A stretch of 64,000 nt of DNA from Penium margaritaceum (GCA_023375785.1 SZWC01004846.1:28003-92002); one strand, 5' to 3'; positions 34,959 to 46,840 are shown, numbered from the stretch's first letter. The notes: a model not told the origin generated them from the letters alone. A program made the numbers and translations.

Positions 34959-37155
34959 CTAGACAGGGGTCGCCAGATCGCTGACGGTCAGATGACAGCA
35001 AGCAAGGGACGCGGTGGAAGGGGGCGCGAAACGAGACTGCCAATTGTCAAGCCACGCAATGTCGTCAAGGAGTGGGGTGGAGGAGACCACAGGAGACGAA
35101 GAGACAGATGAAGAGACGGGACAGGACCGCAGCTCAAACTCAGTCATGCAGGGCTGTGCAGGAGGGCAAGAAGTGGCGCAACTCGCACTTCCGTGGGGAG
35201 GAGGGTGAGGCAGGCCAAGCTGGAGCGCGATGTACTGCTCCAGCTGACGCTCACGGGAGGATGGCCCGGGAGTGTAGGCCGAGTACGGAGTCACAGCGCC
35301 GGAGCCCGGGTAGTAAGAGGACTGGGCCGGTGAAGGAAGCGGAAGCGCCGATGGCTGGGAGTAGTACTGCTGCTGCGGGGGCGTCTGCAGGACAGGCGAA
35401 ACTGTCGGAGCGGCCGAGCTGCTGGACGAGGTCGGAGTGTCAGCAATAGCGACTGCGGCAGAGGCGAGATGGTGCTCTCGCTGACATCGGAGGGTGGCGA
35501 TGACGCGGTCCTCGTCCGTCGGCAGAGGGCATGTGTACCACCCGTGTCCAGGCCGACCGCAGTTGTGGCAGACCGCGCCACCACCGCTGGATCCGGTCAA
35601 CGACTGCTGCTGCTGCTGTTGCGAGGGACCCTTGCCTTTTTTGTTCTTGTGCTTCTTCTTCGTTTTTGGCCATGATGAGGTAGCTGCGGCGGGGGAGGCG
35701 ACGGCCACGGAGGCAACGGTAGGTGAAGCGACAAGGAGGGCGGCACCGGCAGGGGAGGCGACGGCAGGGGATGCAAGCACCTCCAAGCGATGGAGTTGGG
35801 ACTCCTGTCGAGCTTCCTCAACACGGAGGAAGAGCTCGTACGCCCAGGGCATGAGGGTTCCGTGGGCCGCCATGGTGGAGAGGACGTCCTGGGGGTAGTG
35901 CACGAAGACGTCCGCGTATGCGCTGGTGGCGCCGCGCTTGATGGTGAGAAGCGCAGACAGAGGGGGCGGAGCGGATGTGCCGAGACGTCGAAGGATGTCC
36001 TCTGCCCGCTGCCAGTAGGCAGTGACCGTCTCGGTCTCCCCCATGTGTAGGGAGTTGAACTCTCGGAGTAGGCGACTGATCTCAGCGTCGCTGGACAGGC
36101 GATGGAGCCTGGTGAGGACATGCTAGGCGGCGGCAGGGTCTGGAGGGACGTCAGTGGTGAAGTCGCTAAGGAAAGGCTCGAGGGCCAGGCTGGACGCCGG
36201 AGGAGCGACTGGGACTAAGGCACGAACGGCGCGACCAACGTCATACAGCTGGTCGGCCTGGGTGGAGTCATAAGGGAGGGTGTAGTACATCCAGAGACCC
36301 TCACCTTGGGCCCAGATCCGGAAGCTGAGTTCCCAGCTTCAAAACTGTTCGCCGGCCTGAAGCGGCGGCGGCGGCGTCTCAAAGTCCTTCTGCCTGCGGC
36401 CGGCACCCAGAGTGGGGCCAAGGACGGAGGTCACAGTCTGCCGCTGGCGCTGAGTCTGCTGCTGTGCCAGGTAATATGTGGCAGCTGACACAGCCGGGCT
36501 GGCGTGTCCTGGAGGGACAAATGACGGCAGCACACTGGTGGCAGGCTGGGAGGCTGGTGGCTGTAGCGCGGCAAGCTGCTGCGTCAAGGCGGCGAGCTGG
36601 TGCTGAAGAGCCACGATGGGATCAGGGTCGTCGCCGACGACACCAGTGGGCTNCGGCACCCAGAGTGGGGCCAAGGACGGAGGTCACTGTCTGCCGCTGG
36701 CGCTGAGTCTGCTGCTGTGCCAGGTAATATGTGGCAGCTGACACAGCCGGGCTGGCGTGTCCTGGAGGGACAAATGACGGCAGCACACTGGTGGCAGGCT
36801 GGGAGGCTGGTGGCTGTAGCGCGGCAAGCTGCTGCGTCAAGGCGGCGAGCTGGTGCTGAAGAGCCACGATGGGATCAGGGTCGTCGCCGACGACACCAGT
36901 GGGCTACTGGGGCTCCAGCAGCTGCTGCTGCTGCTACTGCTGCTACTGCCGATGCTGCTGCTATTGTTGCTGCAGTGGTAGCCGTTGCTGTTGCTGTTGC
37001 TGTTGTTGTTGCTGCTGCTGCTGCTACTGCCGCTGCTGTTGCTGCTGCTGCTGGTGTAGCGGCTGCTGCTGCGGTGACTGGTGCGGCTGCTGCAGCTGCT
37101 GCCGTTGCTCTGGCTGCCGCTGCTGCTACTGCTGCTGCTGTTGCTGTTGCTGCTA

Positions 37156-37188
<33 letters not shown>

Positions 37189-37281
37189 GTGCAGCTCTTG
37201 CTGCTGCAGGCACCGCAAGAAAGGGGAGGTAGGGGTCGCCCCCGCAGAGGAGGACCCCTCCGCCTCGTGAGAGTCAGCCAT
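34959..37281 (-). CDS. Element B Gag
   Basis: Gag builds the virus-like particle. The ATG at 37281 gives MADSHEAEGSSSAGATPTSP, followed by a Gln-rich tract (37260-36880) in which some CAG codons have become TAG. Then come FVPPGHASPAVSAATYYLAQ, DFETPPPPL, and the core VTAYWQRAEDILRRLG with LPWAYELFLR-like sequence. A Lys-rich stretch and the zinc knuckle CHNCGRPGHGWYTC (about 35530) close the domain. A TAG at 36125-36123 and another at 34961-34959 (just before protease) interrupt it. A 252-bp duplication around the N at 36653 shifts the frame and is probably artefactual. Gag and Pol are in one frame after correction. Confidence 0.75.
36401..36905 (-). repeat. 252-bp duplication around single N at 36653 (likely artefact)
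   Basis: 36401-36652 recurs as 36654-36905 with about one difference (CACAGTCTG against CACTGTCTG) and a single N between. The offset of 253 breaks the Gag frame of B; collapse restores it. Confidence 0.87.
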
Positions 37282-37574
37282 GGTGTGTCCAAAGCCTTGT
37301 TTTTTTGTGTCCTTTGTTGTTGGGTGTGTGCTGCTGATATCAAGAGTGACGTCTGCCAAGGATGGCAGACGTCACCAGAGTCCCCTCGTGTCCTCCTGGT
37401 TTTCCACCTTTTTTTTGTGTATAAGGTTGATGACCTCAGTAGTGACGTTAGCGGACAGGCGCTGACGTCAGCAGTGGTTGCTGCAGCCGCTGCTGTTGAT
37501 GCTGCTGCTGCTGCTGCCGCTGTTGTTGCTGGCGCTGTTGCTGCCGCTGCTGCAGCTGCTGCAACTACTGCTGC

Positions 37575-37605
<31 letters not shown>

Positions 37606-38474
37606 ACTGCTGTGTTGCTGCTGCTGCTGCTGTAGGTGCTGCTGCTGTTGCTGCTGCTGCTGTTGTGGCTGCTGCAGCTACTGCTGCTGCCGTAGCTGCT
37701 GCTGTAGCTGCTGCTGCTACTGCTGCTACTGCTGCTCCTTAACAGAGGGACAGATCGGGGGGGGTCCACGTTTTTGTTTTGTTTTGCTTGCTCGCTGCGA
37801 GCTCCTCGCAGTGAGCAGCTCGCTGCTCGCTGCTCGCAGCGAGCAGCTGGCTGCTCGCTGCTCGCTGCGAGCAGCTGGCTGCTCGTAGCTGCAGCAGCTG
37901 CTGCTGCGGGCTACTGCAGCTGCAGGTGCTGCGAGTTGCTGCAGCCGGCTGCTGCTGCTGCCGCCTGCTGCTGCTGCTGCTTGCTGCTGCGAGCAGCTGC
38001 TGCTGCAGGCTGCTGCTCGCTGCAGCTGCTTGTGCTGCCGGCTGCCGCTTCTGTGGGCTGTTGCTACTGCGGGCTGTTGCTGCTGCGAGCTGCTGCTGCT
38101 GCCAGCCGCTGCTGTCTGCTGCTGCTGCTGGCCGCTGCTGCCACTGCTCGCTGCCGCTGCAAGCTGTTGCTGCTACTGTTGGCTGCTGCTATCAGTCACA
38201 CCTGAGGACGTGGCTGTCTTGCGCCCTCGTCAGTAGGGGCCTAACGTGGTCGGCCGCTCACTTCCTTGCGTCCAGCGTGGGGGTCAGTGCTGCCGGAAAA
38301 AATCCGGCAGCATTTCCCCTGGCCCAGTGGCCGTGGGAAAAATTTTGACGCCGCCACCAGGCGGGTCAATGCTGCCGAAAAAAATCCGACAGCATTTTCC
38401 CTACACTGGCGCGTATGGAAGTCCGCCGGCGTTGTGTGGCACCTGTACGTCAGTCTGCTGCTGCTGCTGCTACG
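37282..38474 (-). other. 5' leader of element B with GCA/CTG repeats and hairpins
   Basis: About 1.2 kb between the primer site and the gag ATG. It holds long CTG/GCA/GCC runs, an array of CTCGCTGCGAGCAG-like words (37790-37890), two A-loop hairpins near the primer site (38288-38312, 38370-38394) and a 13-bp perfect inverted repeat with TGACGTC arms (37346-37375). Open frames here are simple-repeat translations and are not called. Confidence 0.7.
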
Positions 38475-38491
38475 CTCTGGCTCTGATACCA
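38474..38491 (-). other. Primer binding site of element B
   Basis: On the - strand TGGTATCAGAGCCAGAG begins at 38491, directly after the LTR end at 38492. It is complementary to the 3' end of plant initiator tRNA-Met. Confidence 0.88.
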
Positions 38492-39316
38492 AGAAAGAAA
38501 CTAGGCAGCAGGTTGGTGCAACTGCGTTGTTGATGCAACGTGCGGGCTTCCACGCTCGTTGCTTAAGTCAGCTGCCCCCTCAGTCTGCTGCTCTAGAGTC
38601 TAAGTCTGGAAGCTCTGGGTTTGTTACTCAGAAGTGTGCGCGCCAGTGTTAGCGCCAGAAAGCAGCTGGAAACTGATAGCAACTGATTAGCAATCAAGAA
38701 TGAACGGCAATGGGGGACCCCTCCAAGTTCTAGCCCCCCCCCCCAGCTCTGTAGAGCTTGTTACTCAGTTCATCAGCCAATCAGAAAATAGCTAATTTCA
38801 GGCTGGCAGGTTTTCTTGGTGAGGCCTGCCAGACGGCCGACAGCCCAAAACCCGGGCGTCGTCCGTTTTACCTGAAAACTGTACCATACCATAATACCGA
38901 TGCTGTGAACACAGCCGTGCGGTCAGAATCTGCTAGAAAAATAGTAGCAAGGAGTTATGGCAGCCTGAACCCAGGCAGTGCCCACGATGGTTTATGCTGC
39001 CGAACAGGGCCATGCAACATGCAACAGGGACCCTAGGCAGCGCATGATGACGCAGGCACGGCAGTATGCGCTGGACGCATGCAGACAGCGACTGCGGTGA
39101 CAGTGACTGCCAGCAGCGCGACCGCCAAGGAGGCCTGCCGATGGAGCTGAACACGTCGCCGGAGAGAGGAGGCTCTAGCGAACTACGAGACGACCTCAGC
39201 GTGCGTCGGCTCCACCGGACGACACTCCATCAGCGTCGAGTCTTGCCGTCAGTCATCTGCACGCCGATGTACACAAGCCGGGAGGACACAACAGAGCACG
39301 AGCGCAAAAACCAACA
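38492..39316 (-). repeat. 5' LTR of element B
   Basis: 825 bp that match 29864-30683 over the full length. On - it starts TGTTGG at 39316 and ends TTTCTTTCT at 38492 next to the primer site. Confidence 0.9.
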
Positions 39317-39323
39317 CTTGTCA

Positions 39324-39337
39324 TGGTATCAGAGTAG
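39324..39337 (+). other. Primer binding site of element C
   Basis: TGGTATCAGAGTAG follows the last two LTR bases CA (39322-39323), which were cut off from the rest of the LTR by element B. The same arrangement in E (59551-59565 on -) confirms the family boundary. Confidence 0.85.
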
Positions 39338-40468
<1,131 letters not shown>

Positions 40469-40472
40469 ATGG

Positions 40473-41097
40473 TGTTGAAGTCTGTTGGCCACTCATAACT
40501 CTGTGACCTCTTGTCTCCACACATATTGCACACATCTGTACAGATTGAATGACAATGGCCATACCTGGAAAAGCTACAGACGTGTCAGCCACGGCAGAAG
40601 GCATGGATGCTCTCGTGCTGCTGCTGCTGCCGGCCCAGGAACTACTCTTGGCACACATCTTGTCTTTGTCTGATCCTCTTTGACTCTCTTGGTTCTCAGA
40701 TGCGGTAGATGCTAGGGCCCGTACATTTCTCACACCCGTGCCCTGCATCATGTTGCTTGCCTTGAGTGTTTTATGGGGGAGCTGCCTTTTCCGGGTGCTG
40801 ATCCTTAGGGGGCCACCGTGTCGGGTTCACCCGTGCACTGGTGAGTAACCGCTGTCTCGGTTTTATGCCGAGCAGTCGGGCTCGACCCCCGGGTGGCGGC
40901 GTGTGCTCACTTGGGTGTGATGCCAGTGGCGAGCCCACGCTCACTGGTTGCTAACTCTCTCGCTCCCCCTACACTCACTTGTCTTCCTTGTACTGAAGTT
41001 TATGAAGGCAAGCTTTCCACATCCATGGCGTGGTGTAGCTTGTGTAAGAGGTTGCGTGTTCTCACACATTTAACCTAGGAAACGTCCGGGTAACTAC
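40473..41097 (+). repeat. 5' LTR of element D
   Basis: 625 bp from TGTTGAAGTC to GTAACTAC, directly followed by the primer site. It matches 47779-48404 with scattered substitutions, a few percent by eye. Confidence 0.9.
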
Positions 41098-41112
41098 TGG
41101 TATCTGAGCGAT
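41098..41112 (+). other. Primer binding site of element D
   Basis: TGGTATCTGAGCGAT follows the LTR end; it differs at one base from the usual TGGTATCAGAGC. Confidence 0.8.
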
Positions 41113-41629
41113 GTGAGGCATCTCGCCCACCGCTAGTCGATCCTGGACAGCCGCATCTGCGCACGCCCTAGCCTCTCTCGGCCACCTAACCTCACCGCAG
41201 CAGTGGGTCTACACTCTGCTTCTACGCGGCGCTGAACTACGGCGCCTCATCGTTCCTCAGCGCTCGTCTGAGCGGAGGTTCACCCATCGACTTCTCCAAG
41301 CCTTCTCATTGCTCGGAGTCACCCAGATCACGTTCTGGCGGCTGTCTTCTCTGAGCCTGCCACTGTCGTTGATGCATCTGTGCCAACTCAGCGGATCCAG
41401 ACCTAATCACGCGCAGCCGCTCATAGCTGCCTTCCTCAGCCCTAGGAGTGACTGAGGCCACGCCTGCCGCAGCTGCCCATGATTCCGACTCTTGCCATCC
41501 AAGGACACACGCCCTTCTCGGTGCCCTGTTCTGTCTCTAGCCTACTGCAACAAGGGGTTCTAGCCACCCCAATAGCCCGCTCAGCTCTCCATTCTGGCGG
41601 ACGACGACGACACCCCTCAGTGGGTGCGC

Positions 41630-42385
41630 ATGCTTGATCACACCTACTGGGAGGACGACGTCAACGCTGCAGCAGAGCGAGAGAGGGAGGAAGTCGACCG
41701 TCAAGTCTACACCCCGGACGACCTACCACCATCACCGCCTCTGTCGCCAAGAATGCAACCTACCAGCAGTTCTCCACCTCCTGAACCGGCTACTTCACCC
41801 ATTCCTTCTCCTCCATCTGCTGCCGCAGGACCAGACACAACATCCACTACACCCAAGGCGCCCGGCATCATCCCGGTTCTCCCTGTCCTCACTGACTCAA
41901 TCAGCTTACCCGGGGCTATTCTTGACGCAGCAGCTGGTGCTGCAGCCACCTTTGCAGCGACAGCAAGAGCCTGTCGTGCCCCTGCACAGACAGCCGTTGG
42001 CAGGGCTACCAAAGCATAATCACGAACATCCACCTCACTCACTCTGCTCGCAATTGCTGCCGCCAACATCACCACACAGGTTACAGCTGCCGTTGCATCC
42101 ATTGCCACGGCAGCCTCCACAGCAGCTGATGCCACTTCCAGTTCCGTTGGTTCCATCCGAGTATCCACTGCCTCTGCAGTGCTGACACCTACCGGCGAAC
42201 CACGTAACACATCATCATCCATTACTACCGGCATCCTCGTGGCATCTGCCACCGTTGCAGTCGCTGGAGCTGCAACAACAGGAATTCTGTGCCTTACCGT
42301 GGCGGTCGCAGGCTGGGTGGCCGTTCTGTTTTCCTCGGCTGCAGCCGTCGTGCCTCCGCTCTTCAACCTTGTGCCGCATCAGTAG
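41630..42385 (+). pseudogene. Extra ORF upstream of gag in element D (unknown function)
   Basis: I do not recognise this protein. Starting at the ATG at 41630 (open back to 41576) it is acidic at first (MLDHTYWEDDVNAAAERE). It then turns Pro/Ser-rich, then Ala-rich, and after a TAA at 42017-42019 continues in the same frame to 42385. The last part has two hydrophobic stretches of about 15-20 residues (ILVASATVAVAGAA and LCLTVAVAGWVAVLF), as a membrane protein would have. Gag starts 70 bp later in the same frame. Copia elements do not normally have an ORF here. It could be a decayed real gene or a chance frame in Ala-coding repeats. Confidence 0.4.
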
Positions 42386-42454
42386 CTCGGTGAGCGTTGC
42401 CTTCAAATCTATTCTTCCCTCCTTGCACTCTCAGCTTCCATTCCATCCTGCATC

Positions 42455-44203
42455 ATGCCTGCACCAGAGGAAACTATAGAGGCCCTCCAGGCCGCCCTTA
42501 GTGAGGCTCAAGCAGAACTCCGTAGGGCTGAGGATGAGCTTCATCGTGGATAGGAAACCCAGCATGAGCTAGCTGCTACAGTAGCTAAGCTTGTCATTGA
42601 GAAACTACGTGCCATTCCCACCTTCGCCGCAGTTATGCCTGCCACAAACTCGGCCTCAGCTGACTCGTCCGCTCCTCCTGGTGACACCGTTGCCAACTCT
42701 TCCTCTCCCTCTCGCTGAGCAGCAGCCGTTACCCGTCTCCTGCCCCCAGCTCGACAGAAGGACTTTGAAACTCCGCCACCACAGTTCACTCCCAAGCTCA
42801 CGTTCACACCCTGGGAAATACACTTCATCGCGTGGGTCCAGGGTGAGCTTCTTTGGGAATACTACTCACCTGCCAAGGCGCCGTTTGTGCCAAAACCGTG
42901 AGAAGCAGCTCGTGCTGTGCGCGCACTCATCAATGCCGGTCCAGAGAGTCTCCTTGACGACATTGGTACGTACAATGCAGATCCCTCCCGCGGCACACTG
43001 GCCGATCCCGTTGGCGCCTACGCACTCATCCACCGCCGCAAGATAGTGACTGGGCACGCTGCCCAAAGCGCCCTCACAGTTCAATTTAACACCTTGCAGA
43101 TGCGGGCGGATGAGACAGTAGATGAGTATTGGGCGCGTAGTCTGCGCCTACTGCAAGATCTGGGAAAGGCTGCTCCAGGTCCTCTGTCCGCCTGTCTCTC
43201 CATCGTTGCTGGTCTTATCCCTGAGCTGTCTGACTTGTATCTTCATGTCTCCCAGACTGAGCTTGACCGTCTTGCTTTTGAGCCTGTCCCTGCTGATTCC
43301 CCACTTGGGATTGGCCCCCTCTTTGATTTCACGGCCTCTCGCCTGACAGACTGGTGGAATGCCCTCCAGAACAAGCGCATGCATCGTGCTGCGTTAGCTG
43401 CCGTTACTACCTCCTCCTCGTCCTCCTCTACCGCAGTCTGCTCTTCCTCGTCTTCTTCACAGGCGACAGTACGCTCCACTCAAGGTTCTTCCCGAGGTGG
43501 TGGCGGCGGCTCCGGTCGGGCGGGTGGTCGAGGGGGTAAAGGTAGTGGGGGTGGTCGCGGTGGCAAAAACTCTGTCGGCGCCCCTGCTGACGTCACTTGC
43601 TCGAATTGTGGTGCCTCCGGTCACTCTGTACCAAAATGCCCTACCCCTCGTGATGACGCACGGCTGGCCTCCTCCATGCGTGCTCACTGGGCACTCACCG
43701 GTGCTGTTGTCTCCTCTGCCGCTGCTGTGGTGACTACTGCTCCCTCCTCATCATCTTCCACCAGCTCTGCCCTCTCCACCACCTCTGCCCCTATGCACCC
43801 AGCACCTCCAACGCCCACTCCGTGGGGCTGGATTCCTCCTCCATCTGGATCCCCATACTATGGACCTCCACCCTCTCACTATCACGTACCGCACTGGGCA
43901 CGTGACGACAGACACTTCTTTGACCGCTCCTCCGCCCGCTCCTTAGAGCGCTCCTCTGATCGCCATGACGAGGAGCGCGCACTTGAACGTCGACTGGCGG
44001 AACTTCTTCACCTTCGCTCTCAGGGAGGTGAGAGTATGAGTGGCCAGTCGCATGTGTCTATGTGTGAGTCTGAGGACACACTTCGTGGTGGTTCCTCTGG
44101 TTGTGTTCAAGGGGAGTGGCCTGATGATTGTGCCTGGATTGAAGAATGGCAGTCCCATACGTACCCCGCACGTCTCGGTCATTCTGCCTCTGTCTCTTCC
44201 TGA
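42455..44203 (+). pseudogene. Element D Gag
   Basis: ATG at 42455 begins a coiled-coil-like MPAPEETIEALQAALSEAQ segment. DFETPPPQFTPKLTFTPWEI follows, then the Gag core with ADETVDEYWARSLRLLQDLG. Next come a Gly/Arg-rich stretch and the zinc knuckle CSNCGASGHSVPKC (about 43598). Stops at 42551 (TAG), 42716 (TGA), 42899 (TGA) and 44201 (TGA) interrupt an otherwise open single frame. The part from 42902 to 44203 is uninterrupted. The final TGA separates Gag from protease. Confidence 0.8.
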
Positions 44204-45145
44204 GGCACTGTTGCTGTTTGTCTTGTTCTTCCCACCACTCAGGCCTCGCCCGGCCTCTGGATCATCGATTCTGGGGCCACTCATCACATGACCGCCTGTC
44301 GCTCGTCTAGTCTGTCTACTTTGTTCGCACTGGCTCTGGCCAGTTGCTCCCCGTTCAAGGTGTTGGTGTGGTATGCTTCGTGGGCCCTGGTGGTACCGTC
44401 TATCTCCCTGATGTCCTGTAGGTGCCTGATCTTGAAGTCAGTCTGCTCTCCGTGACCACCCTTGATGACCAGGGCATGGATTTCTCGTCCAGCCGGAGCC
44501 TGGCCTCTATCTCACTTCGTTCTTCTGGCCGTGTTGTTCTTCGTGGTGTGCGTTGTGATCGCCTGTTCCGCGTCCCGCTCACGTGCATGTGCTCTTGTTC
44601 ATGTTGCACCCTCTCTGTCACCTGAGCACACTGATCTCCTGCATCTTCGTCTCTGTCACATTCACACTGCTGCCATCCAGCGCCTCCTTTGCCTTCGGCC
44701 AGCACACGGCCTTGACCCTGCCACTTGTGCTCCTCCCTACACTTCTACCTGTCTTGACTGTGCCTGTGGCAAAATGCACGGCTCACCCTTTTCTGAGTCC
44801 ACTACCACTCAACCGCTTGACCTAGTGCATACTGATGTCATGGGGCCATTACTCAATGATTTCCTTGGTGGCCTTGGTCGGTACGTCCTCTGTTTGACTG
44901 CTGACTTCTCTCGCTATCGCTGGGTCTTTCCCCTTGGCCACAAAAGCGACGTCACTGACGTCCTTGAGTCATGGCTCCCGCAGGTTGAGCGTGCCTGCAA
45001 CAGACCCTTGCGCGTCTTTCGCAGTGATCGGGGTGGTGAGTTTTTTGGTCCCACTTCTCATGGTGTCTGAGTCGAGTCCTCTGTTCCGTACACTCCTCAA
45101 CAAAATGGTGTTTCTGAGCGCTGCAATCGCACCCTTGCTGATGGT
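44204..45145 (+). pseudogene. Element D protease and integrase N-terminal half
   Basis: LWIIDSGATHHMT (44250-44290) is an intact protease active site. The rest of protease continues in another frame (VRTGSGQLLPVQGVGVV) and returns to the first frame near 44625, so two compensating indels are likely. Pre-integrase follows: LSPEHTDLLHLRLCHIH with CLDCACGKMH. The integrase core begins with LVHTDVMGPL and RVFRSDRGGEFFG. A TGA at 45068-45070 comes before PQQNGVSERCNRTL. A TAG at about 44420 also lies in the protease frame. Confidence 0.75.
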
Positions 45146-46840
45146 GTGCGTTCCCTCCTCTTTGCCTCTGGCCTCTCCCCTCTCTTTGCCTTTGAGGCAA
45201 TGTCGTATATCACTTGGATCTGGAATCGTGTCCCTCGTGGTCCTCTTCCTCACTCTGTCACCCCCTTCGAACGCTGGACTGGTCACCGTGCCGATCTCTG
45301 TCTTGCACGTGTCTCGGGTTGTCTTGCCTCCGTGTGGGTTCCCTCAGACCACCGTGATGGCAAACTGTCGACTCGTGGCCGACTCTATCTCTTTCTGGGC
45401 ATCTCTCCCTTCTCCAAAGCGTGGCGTTTTTGGGACCCCTCCCGATGTCGCGTCGTCGAGTCTCGTGATGCCCTGTTCTTTGAGCACCTCTTTGAACGTG
45501 ATACTTCTCGCCTTGGTGCCTCCCACGCTCCGCCCTCTTGGAGTGAAGGTGGTCCTCTGCCCCTTGGGCCTTCTGTGCTCTCCTCTGGGCGTCCCTTGTC
45601 TCCCATCGTCGCATCCACTGCACCGAGTCCGGCATTGCCCTCCTCTCCTTCTTCGCCCTCTGTGTCGTCTGCCCCTCTCACTACGTCGTCAGGTGAGTCA
45701 GCATCGTCTGATGCTGACTCACCTGCATCTTCTGTCTCCCCACCTGGCGCTCTCTCTGCATCACGTCCTCTCTCTCCACAATCTTATCCTGTGGTCTCCC
45801 CGCCTCCGACTGTACAGTCACACCCTGATGTTTCTCCTGCTTCCTTGCGTGCACCGTCCATTCCACCGGTGTCACCCTACACTCGTGGTGGGCGCCTTTG
45901 TGCCCTCCCCTCTCAGTCACACCCAGTGGTCTCTGGTGACCCCGGTCTCAGGGCTCTCGGTCTTGCTGTCTCCTCTATGTCCACTACTGTATCCATCGTC
46001 CACCCCAGTACTGCACTGGGGTACTCCCTTGTTGAGGATGAGTTCCATTCAGCTCTGTCCTCATCAGTGGCTGGATACGTTGCATCATACTTTACTGCTG
46101 CTGGACTCTCGCCTCTACCACCTGAGCCTCTGACGGTGCAAACAGCGCGCACAGCCCCTGACTCCTCTCTTTGGGAGAAAGCCATGAAGGCTGAACTTGA
46201 TGCACTTTCCGATCACAATGTATACAAGCTTGTTGATCTCCCACCGGGTCGCAAGGCAGTTGCGGCCAAGTGGGTGTATCGTCGAAAACGGAACCCTGAC
46301 AACACTGTTGATCGCTACAAGGCACACCTCACTGCAAAGGGGTTCTCTCAGATCCCTGGTGTTGATTTTGATGAGACCTTCGCCCCAGTTGGTCGATACA
46401 CCACAGCCAAGGCACTCTTGAGTCTAGTTGCTCAGCATGACTGGGAACTCGAGCAGATGGATGTTAACAATGCTTTCCTTCATGGTAGGTTGGATGAGGA
46501 GATTTACATGGTGCAGCCACCTTGTTTTTCAGACGGAACAAACCGGGTGTGGCGCTTGCGCAAGGCCCTCTATGGGGTGAAACAGTCCCCCCGGTGTTGG
46601 AACCAAGAAATCACAGCGACCCTTGAAAAGGGAGGTTACAGGCGGAGCACTGTGGATCCAACACTGTTCCTCAGTGGCCCCACCAAGCCACTTGTCGCCA
46701 TCCTTGTCTACGTGGATGACCTTCTCATTGCCTCTCCTGAACCTGCCTTGGTCGTAGTAGCAAAGGCGCTTCTTCAGGCAACTTACAAAATGGAAGACCT
46801 TGGCCCGGCTCGAGTCTTTCTTGGCATGGAGCTGGAATGA
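45146..46840 (+). CDS. Element D integrase C-terminal half and reverse transcriptase
   Basis: An open frame of 564 codons. It begins in integrase after the catalytic Glu (SLLFASGLSPLFAFEAMSYI), continues through RFWDPSRCRVVESRDALFFE and a Ser/Pro-rich linker, and then gives a complete RT: KWVYRRKRNPDNTVDRYKA, FAPVGRYTTAKALLSL, QMDVNNAFLHGRLDEEIYM, LYGVKQSPRCWNQE and VLVYVDDLLIAS with YVDD intact. It stops with TGA at 46838-46840 just after VFLGMELE, where CGA (Arg) is expected; RNase H follows in the same frame. Confidence 0.85.
   Translation: MRSLLFASGLSPLFAFEAMSYITWIWNRVPRGPLPHSVTPFERWTGHRADLCLARVSGCLASVWVPSDHRDGKLSTRGRLYLFLGISPFSKAWRFWDPSRCRVVESRDALFFEHLFERDTSRLGASHAPPSWSEGGPLPLGPSVLSSGRPLSPIVASTAPSPALPSSPSSPSVSSAPLTTSSGESASSDADSPASSVSPPGALSASRPLSPQSYPVVSPPPTVQSHPDVSPASLRAPSIPPVSPYTRGGRLCALPSQSHPVVSGDPGLRALGLAVSSMSTTVSIVHPSTALGYSLVEDEFHSALSSSVAGYVASYFTAAGLSPLPPEPLTVQTARTAPDSSLWEKAMKAELDALSDHNVYKLVDLPPGRKAVAAKWVYRRKRNPDNTVDRYKAHLTAKGFSQIPGVDFDETFAPVGRYTTAKALLSLVAQHDWELEQMDVNNAFLHGRLDEEIYMVQPPCFSDGTNRVWRLRKALYGVKQSPRCWNQEITATLEKGGYRRSTVDPTLFLSGPTKPLVAILVYVDDLLIASPEPALVVVAKALLQATYKMEDLGPARVFLGMELE

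Larger units (their letters stand above)
29864..39316 (-). mobile_element. Complete copia element B, nested in C
   Basis: The element is bounded by perfect 5-bp duplications CTTGT (29859-29863 and 39317-39321). LTRs are 29864-30683 (820 bp) and 38492-39316 (825 bp) and look roughly 4 percent different by eye. On the - strand the order is LTR, primer site, leader, gag, protease, integrase, RT, RNase H, polypurine tract, LTR. When the two duplications with single Ns (34501, 36653) are collapsed, Gag-Pol is one frame from the ATG at 37281 to about 30785, with a few nonsense codons. All the protease, integrase, RT and RNase H motifs I looked for are kept. Confidence 0.92.

Noticed and set aside
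37774-38348. Cys/Ala/Leu-rich open frames on +
   Set aside because: They are readings of GCT/CTG repeats in the leader of element B, on the strand opposite its coding sequence.
41707-42366. 219-codon - strand frame in element D
   Set aside because: It lies opposite the extra ORF in the leader and is explained by Ala/Val codons read in reverse.
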